From contig NZ_CADIKC010000016.1 in the NCBI RefSeq assembly GCF_902859805.1, positions 62,001 to 126,000 of the forward strand: 64,000 nucleotides of DNA, given 5' to 3'. The DNA comes from Paraburkholderia sediminicola. GTDB lineage: Bacteria; Pseudomonadota; Gammaproteobacteria; Burkholderiales; Burkholderiaceae. Numbering within the stretch: position 1 is the stretch's first letter; each line of letters begins with the position of its first letter. The notes under the pieces are model-generated. The model saw only the letters and a program-made list of their open reading frames with translations. It was not told the DNA's origin and ran no database searches. The position numbers were made by a program, and so were the translations under genes. Shown here in pieces: positions 1 through 8,774 of the stretch.

Positions 1-287
1 GGCACCACCAGCACGTTTTCCGTCGAGAGGCCGAGCTCCTTGAAGCGGTCCATGTAGAGCTGCGCGTCGATCGCGCCAAGCGCGCCCATGATGCGCGCGT
101 TGCCACCGAGCAGATGCAGCGAGTAGGCAATGTTGCCCGCGCAGCCGCCGAACTCACGGCGCATCGTCGGCACGAGGAAGCTCACGTTCAGGATGTGGAC
201 CTGCTCCGGCAGGATGTGCTCCCGAAAGCGGCCTTCGAAAGTCATGATGTTGTCGTAGGCGAGCGAACCGCAAATCAGCGTAGCCAA
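1..287 (-). CDS. PfkB-family carbohydrate kinase, N-terminal part
   Basis: This is the first 95 codons of a sugar or nucleoside kinase of the PfkB/ribokinase superfamily; the rest lies outside the window. I place the start at a TTG at 287-285, because an AGGAA ribosome-binding site sits about 8 bases upstream and the next in-frame ATG would cut the first beta strand. The translation opens with ATLICGSLAYDNIMTFEGR and continues with GGCAGNIAYSLHLLGG, the glycine-rich substrate-binding motif with its Asn typical of PfkB signature 1. The family phosphorylates sugars or adenosine with ATP in the cytoplasm; the substrate cannot be told from this piece. It reads in the same direction as tpx, 96 bases downstream of the tpx stop. 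Confidence 0.85.
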   Translation of the reverse strand, partial: MATLICGSLAYDNIMTFEGRFREHILPEQVHILNVSFLVPTMRREFGGCAGNIAYSLHLLGGNARIMGALGAIDAQLYMDRFKELGLSTENVLVV

Positions 288-339
288 GGCGAGCGTTCCT
301 GTAAAAATCGATAAAGAGAATGGGCACGACGATGTGACA

Positions 340-362
340 GCGCCGCGCATGAAGCGCGGCGC
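340..362 (-). terminator. GC-rich hairpin between tpx and the PfkB gene
   Basis: A perfect 9-bp stem (GCGCCGCGC pairing with GCGCGGCGC) with a 5-base loop lies just after the tpx stop. No T-tract follows on either strand, so it is not a classical intrinsic terminator. It could attenuate read-through from tpx or protect a 3' end. Confidence 0.35.
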
Positions 363-383
363 CGGGGTTCGTGCGCGAAGGTT

Positions 384-884
384 TTACTTCAGCGCGGCAA
401 GCGCTGCGTCGTAGTTCGGCTCGTTCTTGATTTCGCCGACCAGTTCAGCGTGCACGACCTTGTCGTTTTCGTCGACGACCACCACGGCGCGTGCCGTCAG
501 ACCCGTCAGCGGGCCGCTCGTGACATCCACGCCATAGGCTTGCGCGAACTCATGGCCGCGGAATGTGGACGCCGTCACGACGTTCTCGATGCCTTCTGTC
601 GTGCAGAAGCGCGAGGCGGCGAACGGCAGGTCGCCCGACACGACGATCACAGCCGTGTTGCTCAGCTTGGCTGCAGCCTCGTTGAACTTGCGGGTCGAGG
701 TGGCGCAGGTCGGCGTGTCGAGGCTCGGGACGATGTTCAGCACCTTGCGCTTGCCGGCGAAGTCGGCCAGCGACAGCGGCTTCAGATCCTTGCCGACCAG
801 CGAGAAGGCGGGGGCATTCTGGCCCACGCTCGGGAACGTGCCGGCTACTTCGATCGGGTTGCCACCCAGCGTAACTTGACTCAT
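384..884 (-). CDS. tpx: Thiol peroxidase Tpx (atypical 2-Cys peroxiredoxin)
   Basis: Tpx reduces hydrogen peroxide and alkyl hydroperoxides and is recycled by thioredoxin. The 166-residue product matches the family length. The peroxidatic cysteine is C60 in SLDTPTCATSTRKF, with the conserved Thr three residues before it; the resolving cysteine is C94 in ASRFCTTEGI. These match the C61/C95 pair of the E. coli enzyme. I chose the ATG at 884 because a GGAG site lies about 10 bases upstream and the protein then begins MSQVTLGGNPIEVAG as in the family; a longer frame to 926 adds 14 unsupported residues. It lies 73 bases after the zinc-ribbon gene and may share its transcript. Confidence 0.96.
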   Translation of the reverse strand: MSQVTLGGNPIEVAGTFPSVGQNAPAFSLVGKDLKPLSLADFAGKRKVLNIVPSLDTPTCATSTRKFNEAAAKLSNTAVIVVSGDLPFAASRFCTTEGIENVVTASTFRGHEFAQAYGVDVTSGPLTGLTARAVVVVDENDKVVHAELVGEIKNEPNYDAALAALK

Positions 885-957
885 GTTGTCGTGCTCCGAA
901 AATTCGTCAGTGATGACGGTGAACACGCCCGGTCAGTGCCGGGCGCGCGAGGATGCG

Positions 958-2289
958 TTACGGATAAAAAATCTGTACGCGGAAATTGGACGCGACCGCA
1001 TTGCCCGTGTCGAGATGCACGATCATGGTCTGGGTCGTGTGCGCCGGCAGTCCGGCCGCGATCGGCGTGCCGGGTGCGACGTAGTCTTGCGGCCACAACA
1101 CGCGGCGCACGGCGACATTGTTCTGGTCGTCGAGCAGCGTGAGTTCGATGGCCGGGTAGGCCAGCGCAACATTGGCGCGGTTGCGCAGCGGCATCTTCAG
1201 TTCGAGCTTGTGCGGGCCGTCGATCTGCCGCAGGTCGGACGGCTCGACCTGCAAACCGTCGATGTCGTGCGGCGGCGTGATCTGGCAGCCGAGCTGTGCG
1301 CAGGCCTTTACGTAGAGCGTCTGCGAGCGTGGGAAGTAGACCTGCACGGTTTCCCGCTGCCACCAGGCGAGTTGCGCGAGCAGGGCGATGACCAGCAGCG
1401 CGGCGACCACCGAGCCGAAGATGATCCAGCCGAGGCGGCGCGGTTCGGCCGGGCGTGTTTCGCGTACTACCGGGAAGGGATCGACGCCGTCATGCACCGG
1501 TTGGACCGCGAAGGGTTCGCCGCTCGATCCAAATGAGGCCGGGCTTGGGCCCGAACCACCGCCCGTGCCGCTTGCACCCGTTCCGGCCGCCGCAGCTACG
1601 CTTGCAGCGCCTACGCCTGCCGCACCTAAGCCGGCCGCACCGAAATGCGGTTCATTGTCAGGAATGCCATGCAAGCTGGCCGGCTCGCGCAAAACCGGCT
1701 CGTCAGCATCAGCAAGATGTTCGGAAGGACGTTCGGTCTTGTGCCAGACCCGTGGCGCTGCTTCCGCAGACGGATTGGCCTCGGGGGCGAAAGGCTCACG
1801 CGGCAGCTCCGCGGGCGACTCGGCCTCGTGGGCGACGGGTTCGAGCGGCGCGTTCGCGAGACTGGGTTCGTGGTCGGTAGGAATCGGTGCGGTGAAGGCG
1901 CTCGCCGGCAGTTCCGGCTCGGTAGCGTGACGCGGGGTGACCGCAACGCCTGCGCCGGTGGAGATCGGCGTAAGCGGCAGATTGCTGGCGTTGTGAAGCA
2001 GGCGGTTGTCGATCGCGGCGTCGGGCGCCGGTGCCCACGGATCCCACGCTTCAGCGCTGAAATCGGGGCCCTTGGGCCGTATACCGGACAAAGCCTCGAT
2101 CGCCGCAGCCGCGGCAATGGGTTTGGCGGCGGAGAAGTCGCCGGCCTCGTTCAGTTCGAACAGGCTGCTCGATGCGTCGAATACTTCATGGCAATGCCCG
2201 CAACGCACGAGGCCGCGGCGCAGCGCGAGCTGCGCCGGTTGCAGGCGGAAGACGGTTTCGCAGAAGGGGCAACGCGTCGCCAGGAGCAT
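958..2289 (-). CDS. Zinc-ribbon and DUF3426 single-pass membrane protein
   Basis: The function is unknown; this is a membrane protein usually found next to prmA in betaproteobacteria. Residues 7-33 form a zinc ribbon (CPFC at 7-10 and CGHC at 30-33) of the MJ0042 finger type. A long linker of about 230 residues rich in Pro, Ala, Glu and Gly follows. One transmembrane helix, WIIFGSVVAALLVIALLAQL, lies near residue 290. The C-terminal ~140 residues match the DUF3426 pattern, including LGCQITPP and a late beta-rich stretch, and are probably periplasmic. The finger would then be cytoplasmic. The gene starts 48 bases after the prmA stop and reads as part of the accB-accC-prmA transcript. Confidence 0.85.
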   Translation of the reverse strand: MLLATRCPFCETVFRLQPAQLALRRGLVRCGHCHEVFDASSSLFELNEAGDFSAAKPIAAAAAIEALSGIRPKGPDFSAEAWDPWAPAPDAAIDNRLLHNASNLPLTPISTGAGVAVTPRHATEPELPASAFTAPIPTDHEPSLANAPLEPVAHEAESPAELPREPFAPEANPSAEAAPRVWHKTERPSEHLADADEPVLREPASLHGIPDNEPHFGAAGLGAAGVGAASVAAAAGTGASGTGGGSGPSPASFGSSGEPFAVQPVHDGVDPFPVVRETRPAEPRRLGWIIFGSVVAALLVIALLAQLAWWQRETVQVYFPRSQTLYVKACAQLGCQITPPHDIDGLQVEPSDLRQIDGPHKLELKMPLRNRANVALAYPAIELTLLDDQNNVAVRRVLWPQDYVAPGTPIAAGLPAHTTQTMIVHLDTGNAVASNFRVQIFYP

Positions 2290-2337
2290 ATTGAGCCGGT
2301 AAGCCGAAAGGCCGTTGGTTGGACAATACGCCTTATT

Positions 2338-3240
2338 CTAATGGCTTTCGCGGCGCGTTCCCGTCAGGCATACCCAACCTTCGTGTTCGCGCCATACGCC
2401 GATGTCGATCCATCGCGAGTAGACCTGCGCCACTTCGTCCGCCTGGCGCGCCAGAATGCCTGACAGCGCGATCCGGCCACCCGGCTTGACCTTCGACGAC
2501 AACATCGACGCCATCAGCTTCAGCGGGTTGGACAGGATGTTGGCGACCACGATATCGAACTCGCCGGTGGGGCATTCGTCTGGCAAACCGTATGTGACTT
2601 CCACCCGGTTGCGTTCGCTGTTGTGACGCGCTGATTCGACCGCCTGCGGGTCGATATCGATGCCGTACACCGGGTTGGCGCCGCACTTCCTCGCGAGGAT
2701 CGCGAGGATGCCCGAGCCGCAGCCGTAGTCGAGCACGGATTGCTCCGCCTTCACCGACTGCTCCAGCCATTCCATGCACAGACGCGTAGTGGGATGGCTG
2801 CCTGTGCCGAACGCGAGGCCCGGATCGAGTTCCAGCACGAGTGCGTCAGGGTCCGGCGCGTCGTGCCACGAGGGCACCACCCAGATGCGCTCGCCGATCG
2901 AAATCGGATCGAATTGCGACTGCGTGAGACGGACCCAATCCTGCTCTTCGACTTCACGCACGGTAAACGATGGCGCGCTTTCCAGCCCAATTTCGTTGGC
3001 CGCCGCCGTGAGCAGCACCGCCGGCTCCTGTTCCGGCGCGAGCAGTGCGATCACGCGCGAACGCTGCCATGCCGTGCGATCCGGCGTGAGACCGGGCTCG
3101 CCGAACAGCGGCTGCTCGTCGGGCGTGTCAGCGTCCGCATCTTCAACCGATACGGACAATGCGCCCAACTCGAGCAGCGCGTCGGAGAACTCCTCCGCGT
3201 GCTCGCGTGCCAGCTCGGCGATCAGTTCCCGGTAGCTCAT
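2338..3240 (-). CDS. prmA: Ribosomal protein L11 methyltransferase
   Basis: PrmA transfers methyl groups from S-adenosylmethionine to lysines and the N-terminus of ribosomal protein L11 (the family's known role). The 300-residue protein has a small N-terminal substrate-recognition domain (about 1-100) and a Rossmann methyltransferase domain. The SAM motif LDYGCGSGILAI is at about 170-181, the acidic loop GIDIDPQAV at about 193-201, and the catalytic NILSNPL at about 234-240. The upstream FGTGSHPTT is diagnostic for PrmA. It starts 3 bases after the accC stop, so the two are almost certainly cotranscribed. Confidence 0.96.
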   Translation of the reverse strand: MSYRELIAELAREHAEEFSDALLELGALSVSVEDADADTPDEQPLFGEPGLTPDRTAWQRSRVIALLAPEQEPAVLLTAAANEIGLESAPSFTVREVEEQDWVRLTQSQFDPISIGERIWVVPSWHDAPDPDALVLELDPGLAFGTGSHPTTRLCMEWLEQSVKAEQSVLDYGCGSGILAILARKCGANPVYGIDIDPQAVESARHNSERNRVEVTYGLPDECPTGEFDIVVANILSNPLKLMASMLSSKVKPGGRIALSGILARQADEVAQVYSRWIDIGVWREHEGWVCLTGTRRESH

Positions 3241-3243
3241 GAC

Positions 3244-4611
3244 TTACGCTTCTTCCGGCGCGGCCTGCTGCTTCGCGGCCAGGCGGTTTTCGAGGTAGTG
3301 AATGCTGGTGCCGCCTTCCACGAACTTCGCGTCCAGCATCAGCTCGCGATGCAACGGGATGTTGGTCTGGATGCCTTCCACCACCATTTCCGACAGCGCG
3401 ATGCGCATCCGCTTGATCGCCTGCTCGCGCGTCGCGCCATAAGCGATCAGCTTGCCGATCATCGAATCATAGTTCGGCGGCACGAAATAACCATTGTAGG
3501 CGTGCGAATCGACGCGGATGCCGGGGCCGCCCGGCATATGCCACGACGTCAAACGTCCCGGCGACGGCGTGAACTTGAACGGATCTTCCGCGTTGATCCG
3601 GCATTCGATCGCGTGACCCTTGAACACGATGTCGCGCTGGCGGAACGCGAGCTTCTCGCCCGCCGCGATGCGAATCTGTTCCTGCACGATGTCGACGCCC
3701 GTGATCAGCTCGGTCACCGGATGCTCGACCTGCACGCGCGTGTTCATTTCGATGAAGTAGAACTCGCCGTTTTCGTACAGGAATTCGAACGTACCCGCGC
3801 CAAGATAGCCCATCTTCTTGCAGGCGTCCGCGCAGCGATCGCCGATGCGATCGATCAGGCGGCGCGCGATGCCCGGCGCCGGCGCTTCTTCGATCACTTT
3901 CTGGTGACGGCGCTGCATCGAGCAATCGCGCTCGCCGAGCCAGACTGCGTTCTTGAACGAGTCGGACAGGATCTGAATTTCGATGTGCCGCGGGTTCTCC
4001 AGGAATTTCTCCATGTAGACCTGCGGGTTGCCGAACGCACGTCCGGCTTCTTCGCGCGTCATGTTGACCGCGTTGACCAGCGCCGCTTCGGTGTGGACCA
4101 CGCGCATGCCGCGGCCACCGCCGCCGCCGGCGGCCTTGATGATCACCGGGTAGCCGACCTGGCGGGCAATTTTCACGATCTCTTTCGGATCTTCCGGCAA
4201 TGCGCCTTCAGAACCCGGCACGCAAGGCACGCCGGTCTTGATCATGGTTTGCTTGGCGGTCACCTTGTCGCCCATCATCCGGATGGTTTCCGGGCGCGGG
4301 CCGATGAAGGTGAAGCCGGACTGCTCGACGCGCTCGGCGAAGTCGGCGTTTTCCGACAGGAAGCCGTAGCCGGGGTGGATCGCTTCGGCGTCCGTCACTT
4401 CGGCCGCGCTGATCAGCGCCGGCATGTTCAGGTAGCTCAGATTCGAAGGCGCCGGGCCGATACAGACCGCCTCGTCGGCGAGCTTCACGTACTTGGCTTC
4501 CTTGTCGGCTTCCGAATAGACGACGACCGTCTTGACGCCCAGTTCGCGGCAGGCGCGCTGGATACGAAGCGCGATCTCGCCACGATTGGCAATGAGAATT
4601 TTTTCAAACAT
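3244..4611 (-). CDS. accC: Acetyl-CoA carboxylase, biotin carboxylase subunit
   Basis: AccC carboxylates the biotin carried by AccB using ATP and bicarbonate, the first half-reaction of malonyl-CoA synthesis. At 455 residues it matches the family. The biotin carboxylase N-domain opens MFEKILIANRGEIALRIQRA, the ATP-grasp glycine loop is KAAGGGGGRGMRVV, and EMNTRVQVEHPVTE carries metal and biotin-site residues. I start at the ATG at 4611, where homologous sequences begin; an in-frame extension to 4632 gives only seven extra residues. AccB lies 127 bases upstream on the same strand, the usual accB-accC order. Confidence 0.97.
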   Translation of the reverse strand: MFEKILIANRGEIALRIQRACRELGVKTVVVYSEADKEAKYVKLADEAVCIGPAPSNLSYLNMPALISAAEVTDAEAIHPGYGFLSENADFAERVEQSGFTFIGPRPETIRMMGDKVTAKQTMIKTGVPCVPGSEGALPEDPKEIVKIARQVGYPVIIKAAGGGGGRGMRVVHTEAALVNAVNMTREEAGRAFGNPQVYMEKFLENPRHIEIQILSDSFKNAVWLGERDCSMQRRHQKVIEEAPAPGIARRLIDRIGDRCADACKKMGYLGAGTFEFLYENGEFYFIEMNTRVQVEHPVTELITGVDIVQEQIRIAAGEKLAFRQRDIVFKGHAIECRINAEDPFKFTPSPGRLTSWHMPGGPGIRVDSHAYNGYFVPPNYDSMIGKLIAYGATREQAIKRMRIALSEMVVEGIQTNIPLHRELMLDAKFVEGGTSIHYLENRLAAKQQAAPEEA

Positions 4612-4738
4612 AGCGGATTTTCGACTCATCAATGGGCGCCCGGTTGATCACAACACAGGCTGCCTCAGAGGATCGGTCGCGCGCCCCGGGAGGGCAGGCG
4701 CGCGGGCGGCAGGCGCAAAAAGCGCAAAGCGTGCCGCG

Positions 4739-5209
4739 TTAGCCGACCACGAACAGCGGTTGACCGTACTCGACCGCCTGGCCGTTCTCGACGAGGATTT
4801 CCTTCACCACGCCGGACTTGTCCGACTCGATTTCGTTGAGCAGCTTCATCGCTTCGATGATGCAGATCGTCTGGCCTTCCTTGACCGTGTCGCCCACCTG
4901 GACGAACGGATCGGCGCCCGGCGACGGCGCGCGGTAGAACGTGCCGACCATCGGCGAGGTCACCACGTGGCCTTGCGGCGCGACGGCGGCCGGCGTAGCC
5001 GGGGCGCCCGCAGCTGCGGCCGGTGCTTCGCCGCCCGGCAGCGGTGCCGGCTGGGCATATTGCGGAGCATACGAAGCGGACGGTTGCACGTAAACCGGCG
5101 GCGCATTCTTGACGATGCGGACCTTGCCTTCGCCTTCGGTCACTTCGAGTTCGGAAATACCGGACTCCGAGACGAGGTCGATCAGAGTTTTCAGTTTACG
5201 TAGATCCAT
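4739..5209 (-). CDS. accB: Acetyl-CoA carboxylase, biotin carboxyl carrier protein
   Basis: AccB carries biotin between the carboxylase and transferase sites. The 156-residue protein has a leading helical segment (MDLRKLKTLIDLVSESG), an Ala/Pro-rich flexible linker at about 36-80, and a C-terminal biotinyl domain. The biotinylated lysine is K122 in EAMKLLNEI, and the thumb region of AccB, PMVGTFYRAPSPGADPF, is present at about 86-102. The order aroQ-accB-accC on the minus strand is common in beta- and gammaproteobacteria; aroQ ends 76 bases upstream. Confidence 0.97.
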   Translation of the reverse strand: MDLRKLKTLIDLVSESGISELEVTEGEGKVRIVKNAPPVYVQPSASYAPQYAQPAPLPGGEAPAAAAGAPATPAAVAPQGHVVTSPMVGTFYRAPSPGADPFVQVGDTVKEGQTICIIEAMKLLNEIESDKSGVVKEILVENGQAVEYGQPLFVVG

Positions 5210-5285
5210 CAGGAAGCCCCTTTCAATGCGTAAAGTGCCGGCGCGTGCAATCGCAATACCCGGCGCAAATTAGACGTGTTTGGAA

Positions 5286-5741
5286 TCAGCCGCGCGACGA
5301 GCCGGCGGACAGCCGGTCGAGCGCGAATTCGAGCGCGTACATGTACCCCTTCCAGCCAAGGCCGCAAATCACGCCTTCAGCCTGGTCGGAGAAATACGAG
5401 TGATGCCGGAACGGTTCGCGGCGATGTACGTTCGAGAGATGAATCTCGACGAACGGGATGCCGACCCCCGCCAGTGCGTCCCGAATGGCCACGCTGGTGT
5501 GCGTGTACGCGGCGGGATTGATCAGTATGAAATCGGTTTGTTCAGTCCGGGCGGATTGGATGCGATCGACGAGAGCGCCTTCATGATTGCTCTGGAACGA
5601 CGCGAGTTCGACGCCTGCGTCCGCTGCGCGGTCCGCAAGTGCCTGATCGATCTGCGGCAGCGTTACGCGGCCATAAACCTCCGGTTCCCGTGTGCCGAGA
5701 AGGTTGAGGTTGGGGCCGTGCAGTACCAGCAGTCGCGTCAT
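5286..5741 (-). CDS. aroQ: 3-Dehydroquinate dehydratase, type II
   Basis: AroQ converts 3-dehydroquinate to 3-dehydroshikimate in the shikimate pathway and works as a dodecamer in this family. The 151-residue protein carries the expected residues: LVLHGPNLNLLGTREPEVYG with R18 on the mobile lid and catalytic Y23, N75 in LINPAAYTHTS, and general acid H101 in VEIHLSNVHRREPFR. It is the first gene of the accB-accC direction; the 194 bases upstream towards the tlpA-like gene would hold the promoter. A second shikimate gene, aroE, lies 6 kb away on the other strand. Confidence 0.96.
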   Translation of the reverse strand: MTRLLVLHGPNLNLLGTREPEVYGRVTLPQIDQALADRAADAGVELASFQSNHEGALVDRIQSARTEQTDFILINPAAYTHTSVAIRDALAGVGIPFVEIHLSNVHRREPFRHHSYFSDQAEGVICGLGWKGYMYALEFALDRLSAGSSRG

Positions 5742-5935
5742 GGTCGCTTCTTTTTCCGTGGAATTGGGCGCACTTTAGCGCTGATTAGAGAAACTTGTCT
5801 AGTTTCCTGCGCGTTGGAAACGATCCCGGCGATCTTTCGCCACCTCTCCGGGCGCCCATCTTCTCTCAAATTTGAGCGATTTGCGCGTAATTTCGCGCCT
5901 TTTGCCCCGATCTGATCGTCAAAAGAATGTGAAAT

Positions 5936-6484
5936 TTAGAGCGCGTCGAGCGTCTGTTTCAGCGCTTGCGGGTCGATTTGCCCTAATTTTGTCGAGCGGA
6001 TGTTGCCTTTTGCGTCAATAACGACGGTAAAGGGCAGGCCGCCGGCAGTATTGCCGAACGCGCGCGCGAGGTCGGCGCCGCCGAACCCGGTCACATAGAC
6101 CGGATAGGCCACTTTCACCTTCTGCAGGAATGCCTGCACGTTTTTATCCGAATCGACGCCAAGTCCTACGAACTGGATTCCTTTCTTCGCATATTCGCGC
6201 TGAAGTTGCGAAAGAGCGGGCATTTCCTCGACGCACGGTCCGCACCACGACGCCCAGAAGTTGACGACGATTGGGTGGCCTTTAAGCAAACTTAGCGATT
6301 GCGGCTTGCCTTCGACATTCGTGACGGGCGCGGTCCAAAGTTGCTCGACGGCGCTTTGCGTGGAACCGGGCTGCGCCGCGTGGGCGACTTCCGGGTCGCC
6401 ATTCAGCAAGTGATTGGCCAGCACCCCGCCGCCCGCAGCGGCGATCGCGACAAGCGCGCCTGCCAGAATCCGTGTCGTATTCAT
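5936..6484 (-). CDS. TlpA/ResA-type thioredoxin-fold protein, exported
   Basis: This is probably a membrane-anchored or periplasmic thiol-disulfide oxidoreductase. Residues 7-24 form a hydrophobic signal or anchor (LAGALVAIAAAGGGVLA). The thioredoxin fold has WASWCGPCVEEMPAL with active-site cysteines C81 and C84, and the later GLPFTVVIDAKG contains the cis-proline loop. The length of 182 residues suits the TlpA/ResA/CcmG group. The partner is not shown by the context; cytochrome c maturation or general periplasmic reduction are the usual roles. It starts 17 bases after the nucleotidyltransferase-like gene and is likely cotranscribed with it. Confidence 0.9.
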   Translation of the reverse strand: MNTTRILAGALVAIAAAGGGVLANHLLNGDPEVAHAAQPGSTQSAVEQLWTAPVTNVEGKPQSLSLLKGHPIVVNFWASWCGPCVEEMPALSQLQREYAKKGIQFVGLGVDSDKNVQAFLQKVKVAYPVYVTGFGGADLARAFGNTAGGLPFTVVIDAKGNIRSTKLGQIDPQALKQTLDAL

Positions 6485-6501
6485 TCCAGGTCTAGGTCTG
6501 T

Positions 6502-7155
6502 CTAATTGGTTGAGGAGGTGACGTTGCTGCTGTCGAGCAGCGCCTGAACGGTCTGCTGATTCGCCCGGGCCGTGCGGCCGCGCGCGTCGGCCCGAACCGC
6601 GCCGCGCAGGTCGTCCGTTTCGTACAGGGCGACGTGGATGCCGGCCGGCTCCGCATCGCGCCCTTCGTTCGTGGGGCGCCAGAGGAAGCTCAGCGTCTCG
6701 ACATAGCCGCGCCCGGCGAAATGCCGTGTCTCGGAAACGTCGTACTGGATGTTGGCGTTCAGAAAGTAGATCGCGACTTCTTTCGGGTTGTCGCAGAACA
6801 CCTGAAGGTGAATATCCGAGTGTTCGCCGGCTGTACCGCCGAGCACCGCGCCGGTCAGATAGGGATTGAACGGCGCAAGCCGCTCCATCCAGTCGATCGC
6901 GATGCGGCGCAGCCGCCGCAGCAGCGCCGGCTGGCTGTCACCCTGGAACAGCGACTGATATTCACGGATTTCTTCTTCAATCTGGTCGTTATCCGGCAGC
7001 CATTCGCCGGCAACACGGCTCTCGCCGACTACCTGCCGTGCCGCTTTACGCTTGGCCGTTGCGTAGTCCAGACCGTCTTCAGCGATCATCCGGGCAGCGG
7101 CGATGGCGATTTCCTCGCGCACGCGCTGCGGATCGAAATGTGATTTGCGAACCAT
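6502..7155 (-). CDS. Conserved hypothetical protein with a nucleotidyltransferase-like motif
   Basis: I do not recognise a characterised family. The 217-residue protein begins MVRKSHFDPQRVREEIA and has a helical N-terminal half (about 1-95). Its central segment, LTGAVLGGTAGEHSDIHLQVF at about 107-127, looks like the G-S/T...D-x-D signature of the nucleotidyltransferase fold, but the second metal-binding Asp is His. A strand-rich C-terminal part follows. It may be a degenerate nucleotidyltransferase; this is inference. It is divergent from mpl across about 210 bases and lies 17 bases upstream of the thioredoxin-like gene. Confidence 0.7.
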   Translation of the reverse strand: MVRKSHFDPQRVREEIAIAAARMIAEDGLDYATAKRKAARQVVGESRVAGEWLPDNDQIEEEIREYQSLFQGDSQPALLRRLRRIAIDWMERLAPFNPYLTGAVLGGTAGEHSDIHLQVFCDNPKEVAIYFLNANIQYDVSETRHFAGRGYVETLSFLWRPTNEGRDAEPAGIHVALYETDDLRGAVRADARGRTARANQQTVQALLDSSNVTSSTN

Positions 7156-7367
7156 CTCTCAATCATACTAGAGATTGATGACAGCCCTTTCTGGGCGGTT
7201 CACGCAGGGCGTTTTGCCGGGGCGGGACGGGCAGCCATCCTGGCGGCCCCGTTCGTAGGGCGATTTGGAGGCGTCGGTTACAATAGCGTCCTTTGCGGAC
7301 GGTCGTTTCGACCGCTCTTCTGCACTCCCATCCCTCGCAAAATACGCCCGCGCGGCACGACAGGCTT

Positions 7368-8774
7368 ATGCACATCCACATCCTCGGTATCTGCGGCACG
7401 TTCATGGGCGGACTCGCGGTCCTCGCGCGCGGCGCGGGCCACACCGTGACGGGCTGCGACGCCGGCGTCTATCCGCCAATGAGCACACAGCTCGAGGCGC
7501 AAGGCATTCGTCTGATTGAAGGCTATGACGCCGAGCAGTTGAACGGCCTCAATGCCGACCTGTTTGTGATCGGCAACGTGGTCTCGCGCGGCAACCCGCT
7601 GATGGAAGCAATTCTCGATCGCGGCCTGCCGTATGTCTCCGGTCCGCAGTGGCTCGGCGAGCACGTGCTGAATGGCAAGTGGGTGCTGGCGGTGGCCGGC
7701 ACGCACGGCAAGACCACCACCAGTTCGATGCTGACCTGGCTGCTCGAAGACGCGGGTCTCAATCCGGGCTTCCTGATCGGCGGCGTGCCGTTGAACTTCG
7801 GCGTGTCGGCGCGGCTGACCGATTCGAGCTTTTTCGTGATCGAAGCCGACGAGTACGACACGGCCTTCTTCGACAAGCGCTCGAAGTTCGTCCACTACCG
7901 GCCGAAAACCGCGGTGCTGAACAACCTCGAGTTCGATCACGCCGACATTTTCCCGGATCTGGCGGCGATCGAAACGCAGTTCCATCACCTGATCCGCACG
8001 GTGCCGGGCATCGGCCGTATCGTCACGAACGGTCGTGAAGACGCGCTGGAGCGCGTGCTGACGCGCGGTTGCTGGAGCGAAGTCGAACGGTTCGGCGTGC
8101 AAGGCGGCTGGGAAACCCTGCCGGCGGAAGACGGCGTGCCGGTCGACGAACGTTTCGCTGTGTATCACAACAGTGAGCGCGTCGGCGTGGTCGAGTGGCA
8201 GGTGCAGGGCGAGCACAACCGCATGAATGCGCTGGCCGCGATCGCCGCCGCGCGCCATGTCGGCGTGCCGCCGGCGCAAGCCGCGAAGTCGCTGGCGAGT
8301 TTCCGGAATGTGAAGCGCCGCATGGAAGTGCGCGGCAGCGTCGACGGTGTCACCGTCTACGACGATTTCGCCCACCACCCCACGGCGATCGAAACCACGG
8401 TGGCGGGCCTGCGCGCACGCGTCGGCCATGAAAACACGCGAATCCTGGCCGTGCTGGAACCGCGCTCGAACACCATGAAGCTCGGCGTGATGAAGGCGCA
8501 ACTGCCGGCGAGTCTGGCCGACGCCGACCTCGTGTTCGGCTACGGCGCACCGGCCGGCCGTGACGCGCTCGGCTGGGATCTCGGCGAGGCGCTCGCACCG
8601 CTCGGCGGCAAAGCGCAGGCTTTCGACAATCTCGACGCGCTGGTCAAAGCAGTAGTCCACGCAGCGCGCCCCGGCGACCAGATTCTGGTGATGAGCAACG
8701 GCGGCTTCGGCGGCGTGCATCAGAAGCTGCTTGAGGCGTTGTCCGCGGCACTTTCCGCACGAGGCGCTTCGTGA
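7368..8774 (+). CDS. mpl: UDP-MurNAc:L-alanyl-gamma-D-glutamyl-meso-DAP ligase Mpl
   Basis: Mpl recycles cell-wall murein tripeptide by ligating it to UDP-N-acetylmuramate with ATP. The start is the ATG at 7368, giving MHIHILGICGTFMGGLAVLA, the expected first Rossmann strand; the open frame extends 25 codons further upstream without support. The Mur-ligase ATP loop AGTHGKTTTSSMLTW lies at about 110-124. IEADEYDTAFFDKRSKF, the Mur middle-domain segment, and the C-terminal VYDDFAHHPTAI are both present. The length of 468 residues fits Mpl rather than MurC. Its last four bases overlap the start of the next gene. Confidence 0.95.
   Translation: MHIHILGICGTFMGGLAVLARGAGHTVTGCDAGVYPPMSTQLEAQGIRLIEGYDAEQLNGLNADLFVIGNVVSRGNPLMEAILDRGLPYVSGPQWLGEHVLNGKWVLAVAGTHGKTTTSSMLTWLLEDAGLNPGFLIGGVPLNFGVSARLTDSSFFVIEADEYDTAFFDKRSKFVHYRPKTAVLNNLEFDHADIFPDLAAIETQFHHLIRTVPGIGRIVTNGREDALERVLTRGCWSEVERFGVQGGWETLPAEDGVPVDERFAVYHNSERVGVVEWQVQGEHNRMNALAAIAAARHVGVPPAQAAKSLASFRNVKRRMEVRGSVDGVTVYDDFAHHPTAIETTVAGLRARVGHENTRILAVLEPRSNTMKLGVMKAQLPASLADADLVFGYGAPAGRDALGWDLGEALAPLGGKAQAFDNLDALVKAVVHAARPGDQILVMSNGGFGGVHQKLLEALSAALSARGAS

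Noticed and set aside
2740..4647. A 635-codon plus-strand frame over accC and prmA
   Set aside because: It mirrors two certain minus-strand genes and shows no motif or initiation signal.
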